From positions 62,001 to 126,000 of the forward strand of contig CALKGE010000006.1 in NCBI GenBank assembly GCA_938084685.1: a stretch of DNA of 64,000 nucleotides, given 5' to 3'. This DNA is from an uncultured Pirellulaceae bacterium. GTDB lineage: Bacteria > Planctomycetota > Planctomycetia > Pirellulales > Pirellulaceae. The position numbers were made by a program, and so were the translations under genes. The notes beneath the pieces are model-generated. The model searched no databases, was not told the DNA's origin, and worked only from the letters and a program-made list of their open reading frames with translations. Positions 57,231 through 64,000 of the stretch are shown here, in pieces; the stretch's first letter is position 1; each line of letters begins with the position of its first letter.

Positions 57231-58043
57231 ATGTACTACTTTGATCCACATATCCACATGGTTTCCCGTACCACCGATGACTATGAAACATTGGCCAAAA
57301 TGGGGTGTGTGGGCATGAGCGAACCTGCATTCTGGGCAGGATTCGATCGTGGAAGTGTAGATAGCTTCCGTGACTACTTTCGGCAATTGACCGATTTCGA
57401 ACCCAAGCGGGCTGCCCAGTATGGAATCCAGCATTACACCTGGCTGTGTATCAATGCCAAGGAAGCAGAGAACGTAGAGCTGTCGCGCGAAGTGATCAAG
57501 ATGATTCCCGAGTTTTTGGATAAGCCAAATGTTTTGGGAATTGGAGAGATTGGTCTTAATAAGAATACGAAAAATGAATCGACGATCTTTCTGGAACATA
57601 TGGAATTGGCGATCCAGTACAACCAGCAAATTCTGATTCATACACCTCACCTGGAAGACAAATACCAGGGAACTCGGATGATTCTGGACATGCTGACCGG
57701 AGATTCACGTATTGACCCTGCGCGTGTGCTGGTCGATCACGTTGAAGAACACACCGCCAGAGAAGTTCTCGATCGCGGATTCTGGGCAGGCATGACACTC
57801 TATCCAGTCACCAAATGCACTCCGCAACGAGCAGCAGATATTATTGAGATGTGTGGTGCCGAACGCCTGCTGGTAAATTCGGCCGGGGATTGGGGACCAA
57901 GTAAACCAACGGCTGTTCCGGATCTGATCCTGGAGATGCGGCGACGAGGCCATAGTGAAGCGCTGATTCGCAAAGTGGTTTACGACAATCCGATTGAGTT
58001 TTTCAGCCAAAGCCAGAATTTCAGCTTCCAGCATCCTGAATAA
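57231..58043 (+). CDS. TatD-family metal-dependent hydrolase, EboB-like
   Basis: The 270-residue protein is an amidohydrolase-fold enzyme. Metal ligands are in line with TatD: H7 and H9 in DPHIHM, Glu in LGIGEIGLNKN, His in ILIHTPH, His in VLVDHVEEH and Asp in NSAGDWG. The HMVSRTTDDYE, EPAFWAGFDR and YGIQHYTWLCINAKEAE stretches match the EboB branch better than classic TatD nucleases. By family knowledge EboB belongs to a cluster that moves a metabolite; its reaction is unknown. GGA lies seven bases before the ATG. Confidence 0.8.
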   Translation: MYYFDPHIHMVSRTTDDYETLAKMGCVGMSEPAFWAGFDRGSVDSFRDYFRQLTDFEPKRAAQYGIQHYTWLCINAKEAENVELSREVIKMIPEFLDKPNVLGIGEIGLNKNTKNESTIFLEHMELAIQYNQQILIHTPHLEDKYQGTRMILDMLTGDSRIDPARVLVDHVEEHTAREVLDRGFWAGMTLYPVTKCTPQRAADIIEMCGAERLLVNSAGDWGPSKPTAVPDLILEMRRRGHSEALIRKVVYDNPIEFFSQSQNFSFQHPE

Positions 58044-58208
58044 CTTTGGACTGCGAACCGGATAACGGTCTGCCACTGCTTTTGTCGGCCAGTGAAAGTG
58101 GTAATTCAACCGACCTTCGCGAAACGCAGGAATCAGCCTGTTCCGCCTGTTTCAATCAGTTCACTCCACTTGAGTACTCACGCTTCCGGTTACTGGGCCC
58201 TATAATCA

Positions 58209-59240
58209 ATGCCTATGGCTCTGATCGAACTACACAATCTGCAGAAGACGTATCGCGTCTACCACAAGAAGGAAGGTTTGCGCGCCTCGATCAAAGGGCT
58301 GTTCAAACGTACTTATAAAGAAGTGCAGGCGGTCAAAGGTATCGATCTGCAGGTAGAACAGGGGGAGTTTGTTGCCTTCCTGGGGCCCAATGGGGCCGGG
58401 AAAACCACCACACTGAAACTGCTGTCCGGTGTCATTCACCCAACCTCGGGAACTGCCACCGTGATGGGGCATACTCCCTGGCACCGCGAAAATGATTACC
58501 GTCGCAGGTTCGCACTGGTCATGGGCCAGAAAAACCAACTGTGGTGGGATCTGCCCGCGCAGGAATCCTTTCGGCTCCATCAACAAATCTACGGCATTGA
58601 ACCTGAAGCATTCCAGCAGACGCACGACGAACTAACCGACTTACTGGGGTTACGCGATCTGCTCAGTCAGCCGGTCCGCGAATTGTCACTCGGCGAACGC
58701 ATGAAAATGGAGCTCACTGCCGCCCTGCTCCATAACCCCGAAGTTCTGTTCCTGGACGAACCAACGATTGGACTCGATGTCGTCGCGCAACACAACATTC
58801 AACAGTTTCTCAAGTATTATCAGGAAAAGAGAAAGATCACGATCCTGCTCACCAGCCATTACATGAAAGATGTGGCGGCTCTATGTAAACGAGTGGTGAT
58901 TATAGCGAATGGCCAGATCCAATACGACGGATCCCTGTCCGGCATCATTGACGAGACCACCAATCGAAAATTGGTCACTCTGCAGTTTGCCGATCCCATC
59001 TCTGACTCGCTGCTCAGTTCGCTGCAGCGTTTTGGCACGTTGGTGCACCTTGAAGAACCGCGGGTCACTCTGGGAGTCACTCGTGACGACGTGCCCGCAA
59101 TGCTGACTTCCATTCTGGATGCTCATGACATCGACGACCTGATCGTCGAAGAACCACCTCTGGAAGAAGTCATTGCCGAGGTCTTTGCTCGTGTAGCAGA
59201 AACTTCGAGCACGCAACGCGACGAAGACGGAGTTGCCTGA
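58209..59240 (+). CDS. ABC transporter ATP-binding protein
   Basis: The 343-residue ATPase has Walker A GPNGAGKT (59-66), signature LSLGERM (about 160), Walker B VLFLDEPTIGLD (about 178) and the switch His in LTSHYM. A 100-residue C-terminal extension follows, as in daunorubicin-resistance and ABC-2 exporters. Its stop overlaps the next ATG as TGATG, and two permeases follow, so it powers an export system. A TATAAT lies just two bases before the ATG and no SD is visible, which could mean a leaderless message. Confidence 0.92.
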   Translation: MPMALIELHNLQKTYRVYHKKEGLRASIKGLFKRTYKEVQAVKGIDLQVEQGEFVAFLGPNGAGKTTTLKLLSGVIHPTSGTATVMGHTPWHRENDYRRRFALVMGQKNQLWWDLPAQESFRLHQQIYGIEPEAFQQTHDELTDLLGLRDLLSQPVRELSLGERMKMELTAALLHNPEVLFLDEPTIGLDVVAQHNIQQFLKYYQEKRKITILLTSHYMKDVAALCKRVVIIANGQIQYDGSLSGIIDETTNRKLVTLQFADPISDSLLSSLQRFGTLVHLEEPRVTLGVTRDDVPAMLTSILDAHDIDDLIVEEPPLEEVIAEVFARVAETSSTQRDEDGVA

Positions 59241-60088
59241 TGGCCACAACAGCAACGCATCAACCGTGTGTCAGGTCACGTATGAAAACGTGGTGGACGA
59301 TTCTCAAAATCTCACTGGAAGAACGATTTGTCTACCGTGGAGATTTCGCACTTGGGACATTGATGAGATTCCTGCCGATCATCACGCAGGTATTTCTCTG
59401 GTATGCCATCTTCGCTGCTTCGGGAAAAAGTAAAATCGAAGCTTATACGGCCAATGGAGTCGTTGCTTATTATATGCTCACGATGATCAGCAGAGCGTTT
59501 TCGAGTATGCCCGGTCTCTGCAATGGCATTGCACTCCAGGTCCGTGACGGGGAAATAAAAAAGTACCTCATCCAGCCGATTGATTTACTCGGATTTCTCC
59601 TCATTACACGGGTTGCCCATAAACTGTGCTACTATGCCATCGCCCTGATACCTTTCGCGTTTGTCTTTTTCCTGTGTCGTGGATTCTTTGAAAACGGCTG
59701 GCCGGATCCCCCCATCCTGCTTGCTTACAGCCTGTCGCTGATCCTGGGATTCCTGTTGGGGTTTTTCATCGAAGCCTGTCTGGGGTTGGTCTCCTTCTGG
59801 TTTCTCGAAGTCACGTCACTTGTGTTCGTCTACAATCTGCTTAACTTCTTTCTCTCCGGGCATATGTTCCCGCTTGATCTGCTACCCGAATGGGCAGCTC
59901 AGTTTGTCTACCTGCTCCCATTTCAGTTTCTGGCCTACTTTCCTGCTGCCGTCTTTCTGGGAACGATCGAGGCTGGTGACGTCTGGCGGGGATTGGCAGT
60001 CGAGACCTGCTGGTTGGTTTTCTTTATCCTTCTGGCCAGAATCATGCTCAACAGAGGAATTCAGCGATACAGTGGATTTGGAGGATAA
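59240..60088 (+). CDS. ABC-2-type transporter permease, first subunit
   Basis: The 282-residue protein has about six membrane helices (for example LGTLMRFLPIITQVFLWYAI, ILLAYSLSLILGFLLGFFI, FVYNLLNFFLSGHMFPLDLL). The N-terminal MKTWWTILKISLEERFVYR and the conserved RDGEIKKYLIQPIDLLGF match the ABC2_membrane_6 (DUF990) family as I recall it. It is translationally coupled to the ATPase and followed after two bases by a second, related permease, so the pore is probably a heterodimer. Confidence 0.85.
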   Translation: MATTATHQPCVRSRMKTWWTILKISLEERFVYRGDFALGTLMRFLPIITQVFLWYAIFAASGKSKIEAYTANGVVAYYMLTMISRAFSSMPGLCNGIALQVRDGEIKKYLIQPIDLLGFLLITRVAHKLCYYAIALIPFAFVFFLCRGFFENGWPDPPILLAYSLSLILGFLLGFFIEACLGLVSFWFLEVTSLVFVYNLLNFFLSGHMFPLDLLPEWAAQFVYLLPFQFLAYFPAAVFLGTIEAGDVWRGLAVETCWLVFFILLARIMLNRGIQRYSGFGG

Positions 60089-60090
60089 CA

Positions 60091-60948
60091 GTGGCAGGTT
60101 ACCGTCCTTCCTATCTCACCGTTTTTTTGACCTTTGCCCGTAACAGTCTGGTCCGAGACATGTCGTTTCGTACCAACTTTATCCTGCAGTGCATTTCCAC
60201 CATTTCCTGGACAGTCATGAATATCGGTTTTTATCTGATCGTGTTTCAATACACCGATTCGATTGGCAAAGAGACCGGTTGGGGGAGGAACGAGTTTTTT
60301 GTCTTTTTGGCAACCACCTGGATCATTAACAGTCTGGTGCAAACTTTCTTTATGCCTAACGCCCAGCAATTCAGTGAACTCATACGCTCTGGCAACCTGG
60401 ACTTCGCTCTGCTTAAACCGATCGATACACAGTTCGTGATTTCCTTCCCACGAGTGGATTGGGCTGCGCTTTCCAACCTCTTCATGGGAATCACTCTGCT
60501 CTGCTACAGCATGTACCAACTGACCACGCGCGAATCTGATCCGCTTGTACTGGATTGGCGAGTTCTCTTGATGTATCCGTTCTATATCGTTTGCGGCACC
60601 ATCATCATGTATAGTGTGATGATCACACTGGCATCCACCAGTGTTTGGCTGGGGCGCAATCAGACGCTCTACAATTTCTGGTTTTACATCACCAACTTCT
60701 CCCGTTACCCGATGGAAATCTACAAGGTTGGCTGGGGGATGGCGCTGTGGGTCTTTTTCACATTCATTATCCCTGTGTTACTGGTCGTCAACATTCCAGC
60801 TCGTATCATGGCCCGTCCACTTTCGACCATGAATTCCCAAATGTGGCAATTAGCCGGTTTTGCCATCCTGGCCACCCTGGCCTGCCTCGTGCTCAGCCGA
60901 CGAGTTTTTGTACGTGCATTGAAAAGTTACAGGAGTGCCAGTTCATGA
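60091..60948 (+). CDS. ABC-2-type transporter permease, second subunit
   Basis: The 285-residue protein starts at GTG 60091, two bases after the first permease stop, and has about six helices. The block SGNLDFALLKPIDTQFVI is the same conserved loop as RDGEIKKYLIQPIDLL in its partner, so both belong to one family. It ends in an ATGA overlap with the UbiA gene, linking export and prenyltransfer in translation. Confidence 0.85.
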   Translation: MAGYRPSYLTVFLTFARNSLVRDMSFRTNFILQCISTISWTVMNIGFYLIVFQYTDSIGKETGWGRNEFFVFLATTWIINSLVQTFFMPNAQQFSELIRSGNLDFALLKPIDTQFVISFPRVDWAALSNLFMGITLLCYSMYQLTTRESDPLVLDWRVLLMYPFYIVCGTIIMYSVMITLASTSVWLGRNQTLYNFWFYITNFSRYPMEIYKVGWGMALWVFFTFIIPVLLVVNIPARIMARPLSTMNSQMWQLAGFAILATLACLVLSRRVFVRALKSYRSASS

Positions 60949-61919
60949 GTAACACCCCTGCGGATGAAAAAACTCGTAGCAGCTTACCTGCCAGAATTCT
61001 GGCGATCCTGCAGTTAATGCGCATCGGAAATGTCTTCACGGCCTTCTCCAATGTGCTCATGGGATTCATCGTGGTGCAGGCTGACTCAGGCCAAACGACA
61101 CTGACAACTGACAGTATCATTGTTCTGGTCGGATTGCTGATTTCTACATTCTGCCTGTACAGTGCTGGCATGGTCCTGAACGATGTCTTCGATGTGCAGC
61201 GGGATACCGCCGAACAGAGGAATCGACCTATCCCCGCGGGACTGATTTCGCTGACGACAGCTCAAAAACTTGGTTGGAGCCTGCTCGGACTCGGGATACT
61301 CAGCGGTCTGGCTGCTGGTACTCAGGGAGTAATCATGGCCTCTGCAGTAGCTGTCAGTGTTGTGCTGTATGACTGGATTCTCAAACAAACGCCGATTGCC
61401 CCGTTGGCGATGGGAGCATGCCGTATGTTTAATGTGCTGCTTGGCATGAGTCTGGCTCAGTCGGACGCTGCCATCTGTATGGGGTTTGCCCAGCATCATC
61501 TGATCATTGCTGGCAGCATCGGTCTGTTCGTCGCCGGCCTCACCTGGTTCGCTCGCACGGAAGCCCGCGTAAGCAACCGGGCAATGCTTCTGTTTGGCGT
61601 ACTCATCATGATCTCAGGACTCGTCGGGCTGGCCATCTTCCCGGAATATACTCCGGATCCCAGCAGGCTACGACTCGCACCCGCTGCCGCCGTGCTCCTG
61701 ATCACCTCTCTCGGCGCACTCACACTCTACCGATGCCTGCTGGCCGTAGCCGATCCCGTTCCGGCAAAGGTACAGGCGGGTGTCATCGGCTGCCTGAAAT
61801 CACTCATTTTTCTCGATGCCTCCGTCGTCCTGATTGTCAGCGGCCGTGTACTCGCCATCGGTACGCTGTCACTGTTAATCCCCATGCTCATCATCGGAAA
61901 AAAAATCCGATCTACGTAA
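60945..61919 (+). CDS. UbiA-family prenyltransferase, EboC-like
   Basis: The 324-residue membrane protein has about eight or nine helices and the Asp-rich motif N79-D80-x-x-D83-x-x-x-D87 with RNRPIPAG, the isoprenoid diphosphate site of UbiA enzymes. A second motif after residue 180 is weak. The closest group by memory is EboC, fitting its place between an EboB-like and an EboF-like gene. AGGAG lies nine bases before the ATG. It should attach a prenyl group to an unknown acceptor. Confidence 0.85.
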   Translation: MSNTPADEKTRSSLPARILAILQLMRIGNVFTAFSNVLMGFIVVQADSGQTTLTTDSIIVLVGLLISTFCLYSAGMVLNDVFDVQRDTAEQRNRPIPAGLISLTTAQKLGWSLLGLGILSGLAAGTQGVIMASAVAVSVVLYDWILKQTPIAPLAMGACRMFNVLLGMSLAQSDAAICMGFAQHHLIIAGSIGLFVAGLTWFARTEARVSNRAMLLFGVLIMISGLVGLAIFPEYTPDPSRLRLAPAAAVLLITSLGALTLYRCLLAVADPVPAKVQAGVIGCLKSLIFLDASVVLIVSGRVLAIGTLSLLIPMLIIGKKIRST

Positions 61920-61970
61920 CCTTCCGTCAATTGAAACAGAACTCCAGATTCACTTGAAAATCATCAGGCC

Positions 61971-63302
61971 ATGAAACACTTTATCTACTGCACTATTCCC
62001 GGATTACGTCAGCAGGATCTTGCGCAAATGCCTCATTTGCAATCGCTGATTCAAGGCGGAGGAAACCAGCGACTGACAACCAGCTTTCCTGCGGTCACCT
62101 GGCCAGCTCAGGCTACCATGCTCACAGGTAAACTTCCTCGCGAACATGGTGTGATTGCCAACGGTTTTTTTTGGCGGGATCAGCAGGAAGTGGAAATGTG
62201 GACGGCCTGGAACGAAAAGATTGAAGCACCGCAAATCTGGGACCTGCTGCACGAGATCTCTCCCGAACTCAAATCACTCGCCTGGTTTCCCATGCTAAGC
62301 AAGGGATGTGGTGCCGATTACATCTGCATGCCCAAACCGGTCCATAACCCGGACGGCTCGGAATCACTCTGGTGTTACACTCAACCACAATCGTATTACG
62401 GGGACCTGCTGGAATCGATCGGCCATTTTCCACTGCAGCACTTCTGGGGCCCACTGTCGAATATCAAATCGTCTCAATGGATTATGGAAAGTGCGGTGAA
62501 AGCGATCCATGACTTCCGACCCCATTTTTCCTACATCTACATTCCCCATCTCGACTATGCCGCTCAAAAGTCGGGCCCCGATAGCCCCGCTGCGCTGGAA
62601 TCTGTCACGCAGCTGGACGAAGCACTGGGACAAATGGTCCAGGGCGTAGAAGCTGCCTTGGGATCAGAAAATGTTGTCTGGATTGTTACCAGTGAATACA
62701 CCATCACTGAAGTCGACCATGTCATTTATCCCAACCGCGAACTCCGGAAAGCAGGGCTGCTGGAAGTGCATGTTCAGGACGACGGTGAACATCTCGACCT
62801 GGATTCACCAGCCTGGGCACTTGCAGACCACCAATTTAGCCACATCTTTGTCAAAGACAGGTGTGAGCAGACGATCCAGAAAATCCGGGAACTGTTCAGT
62901 GGTCAGGCTGGGATTGCTGAAGTGCTAACCGGAAATGAGCGAGATCGTTATGCGATGGATCACCAGCGGAGCGGAGATGTCATTCTGATCTCCACGTCGA
63001 ACAGCTGGCAGGCTTATTACTGGTGGCTGGACGACAGCCATGCCCCTGCCTTTGCCAGCACAGTCGACATCCATCGCAAACCGGGATTCGATCCAGTTGA
63101 ATTACACTTTGATATGGCGACCAAAAGTATTCCACTGGATGCAACTTTGATTAAAGGCTCACACGGTGCACCGGTGAGCGATGATTCGCAAATGGGCATC
63201 ATCGTTTCCAATTGCTCCGAGATCCTTGGAGGGCATGACTGGCTGGATACACAGTTGTGTGAGCATCTGGTGAGAGCGATCAGCACATCACAGGATGCCT
63301 GA
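61971..63302 (+). CDS. Nucleotide pyrophosphatase/phosphodiesterase family protein, EboF-like
   Basis: The 443-residue protein has an alkaline-phosphatase fold: the nucleophile Thr43 in FPAVTWPAQATML, TGKLPREHGVIANG, the Asp/His pair in IYIPHLDY, VTSEYTITEVDH and GSHGAPVSD near the end. There is no signal peptide, so it is cytosolic as in the family. Such enzymes cut phosphodiester or diphosphate bonds. The likeness to EboF is from memory. It follows the UbiA gene by 51 bases. Confidence 0.83.
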   Translation: MKHFIYCTIPGLRQQDLAQMPHLQSLIQGGGNQRLTTSFPAVTWPAQATMLTGKLPREHGVIANGFFWRDQQEVEMWTAWNEKIEAPQIWDLLHEISPELKSLAWFPMLSKGCGADYICMPKPVHNPDGSESLWCYTQPQSYYGDLLESIGHFPLQHFWGPLSNIKSSQWIMESAVKAIHDFRPHFSYIYIPHLDYAAQKSGPDSPAALESVTQLDEALGQMVQGVEAALGSENVVWIVTSEYTITEVDHVIYPNRELRKAGLLEVHVQDDGEHLDLDSPAWALADHQFSHIFVKDRCEQTIQKIRELFSGQAGIAEVLTGNERDRYAMDHQRSGDVILISTSNSWQAYYWWLDDSHAPAFASTVDIHRKPGFDPVELHFDMATKSIPLDATLIKGSHGAPVSDDSQMGIIVSNCSEILGGHDWLDTQLCEHLVRAISTSQDA

Positions 63303-63379
63303 CACTCTACATTTTTGGATTATGATGTAATTGCCTCCATGAAATAACGGCAAGTGACTTCAAAAAATACCGTTCAACA

Positions 63380-63880
63380 ATGATGACAACCATTCCACCC
63401 CTCCGCATTGGACTCGGCCATGACACCCACCGCACAGGTGAAGGTGGACCGATGGTGCTGGGTGGAGTCAAGATTGACTGCGAGCTACACCTGATCGGTC
63501 ACAGTGATGCCGATGTATTGCTGCACGCGATCACCGATGCCATTTTGGGAGCAGCCTGTCTGGGAGACATCGGTACCCTGTTTCCGAATACGGCTGCTGA
63601 AAATCAGAATCGTTGCTCGCGGGAAATGCTCCGATTAGCCTACCACTCCGTCAGGGAAGCAGGCTGGAAAATCACCAATCTAGACTGTGTCATTTTTGCA
63701 ACTCAGCCTAAAATCAGTCCTTATCGGGACGCCATGGTTCAGTGCATCTGCCAAGAACTTGCACTGGAAGATGGTCAGGTCCATGTAAAAGGTAAGACAG
63801 GTGAAAACGTGGGACCGGTAGGTCGCGGAGAAGCCATCATGGCAGAATGCGTCGCCCTGTTACACCAGGCCGAAAGTTAA
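63380..63880 (+). CDS. ispF: 2-C-methyl-D-erythritol 2,4-cyclodiphosphate synthase
   Basis: IspF makes the cyclic diphosphate of the MEP isoprenoid route. The 166-residue protein has the zinc ligands D15 and H17 in GHDTH and His in LIGHSDADV, and the ATQPKISPY and KGKTGENVG blocks. The usual FPDTD loop is FPNTA, a small change. Its product line feeds prenyl donors, a loose link to the upstream UbiA gene; the ispF-cysS order is also common. Confidence 0.95.
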   Translation: MMTTIPPLRIGLGHDTHRTGEGGPMVLGGVKIDCELHLIGHSDADVLLHAITDAILGAACLGDIGTLFPNTAAENQNRCSREMLRLAYHSVREAGWKITNLDCVIFATQPKISPYRDAMVQCICQELALEDGQVHVKGKTGENVGPVGRGEAIMAECVALLHQAES

Positions 63881-63950
63881 CGTTCCCTCCTGATGTCATT
63901 TTGACAAAGCTGCGAGGCACTCCAACCCAACAACGCTCAGGCAAGAATTG

Positions 63951-64000
63951 ATGATACGCGTATACAACACTCTGTCGAAACAAAAAGAAGAATTTCAGCC
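63951..64000 (+). CDS. cysS: Cysteinyl-tRNA synthetase, 3' truncated by window edge
   Basis: Only the first 16-17 codons are inside the window: MIRVYNTLSKQKEEFQP. The start MIRVYNTL with KxxFxP matches the N-terminus of CysRS, and cysS often follows ispF. No catalytic motif is visible yet, so the call rests on this short stretch and context. Confidence 0.75.
   Translation, partial: MIRVYNTLSKQKEEFQ

Overview
This window looks like ordinary chromosomal DNA of a planctomycete (order Planctomycetales, relatives of Gimesia or Rubinisphaera). The assignment rests on content, not on a marker gene. It shows VIT/vWA-domain secreted proteins, an alpha/alpha-toroid protein with a Tat-like leader, small lipoproteins and tiny conserved proteins of types I associate with planctomycetes, a CobA-HemD fusion, a TatC with a huge periplasmic loop, McsA-McsB in a Gram-negative setting, and an ispF-cysS pair at the right edge. 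There are no tRNA, rRNA, IS, phage or CRISPR signatures. Genes are dense and on both strands.

Layout. 1-10 kb: end of nadD, a secreted VIT/vWA protein, small lipoprotein and hypothetical genes, a soluble histidine kinase, a NUDIX hydrolase with a TolB-like propeller protein, a cobalamin adenosyltransferase and a transglutaminase-like lipoprotein. 10-16 kb: glnB (PII) directly before glnD, a periplasmic cyclophilin, a DUF3500-like Tat protein and mutM. 16-27 kb: trpB-trpA; an ArsM-like methyltransferase followed by an ABM-domain protein, XdhC and a MocA-like transferase; mcsA-mcsB; trpE; a class V aminotransferase. 27-39 kb: coaD, a membrane vWA protein followed by an octaheme cytochrome c, an alpha/alpha-toroid protein, cobA-hemD, a TPR-like protein, rpsT, pyrK and an RsuA/RluB-type pseudouridine synthase. 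39-47 kb: tatC, a lipoprotein, a second PII gene with an ammonium transporter, and two paralogous outer-membrane porins. 47-55 kb: ftsY, then the minus-strand run polA, coaE, rho, ribH, nusB. 55-64 kb: a coiled-coil membrane protein, then the most interesting locus, then ispF and the start of cysS.

Nitrogen control stands out. A canonical PII with Tyr51 sits with its uridylyltransferase GlnD. A second PII, next to amt, has Leu at that position, so GlnD should not be able to modify it there. The amt gene has a near-perfect sigma-54 promoter and a long hairpin-rich leader, and a strong intrinsic terminator separates amt from its PII gene.

The best candidate for an under-described system is 56926-63302: a tiny helical protein, an EboB-like TatD hydrolase, a complete ABC exporter (ATPase plus two different permeases), an EboC-like UbiA prenyltransferase and an EboF-like nucleotide pyrophosphatase/phosphodiesterase. 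The genes from the ATPase to the prenyltransferase are translationally coupled. This resembles the ebo metabolite-trafficking cluster known from cyanobacteria and algal endosymbionts, but EboA, EboD and EboE are absent here and a dedicated exporter sits in the middle. Ebo assignments are from remembered family features and need a profile search.
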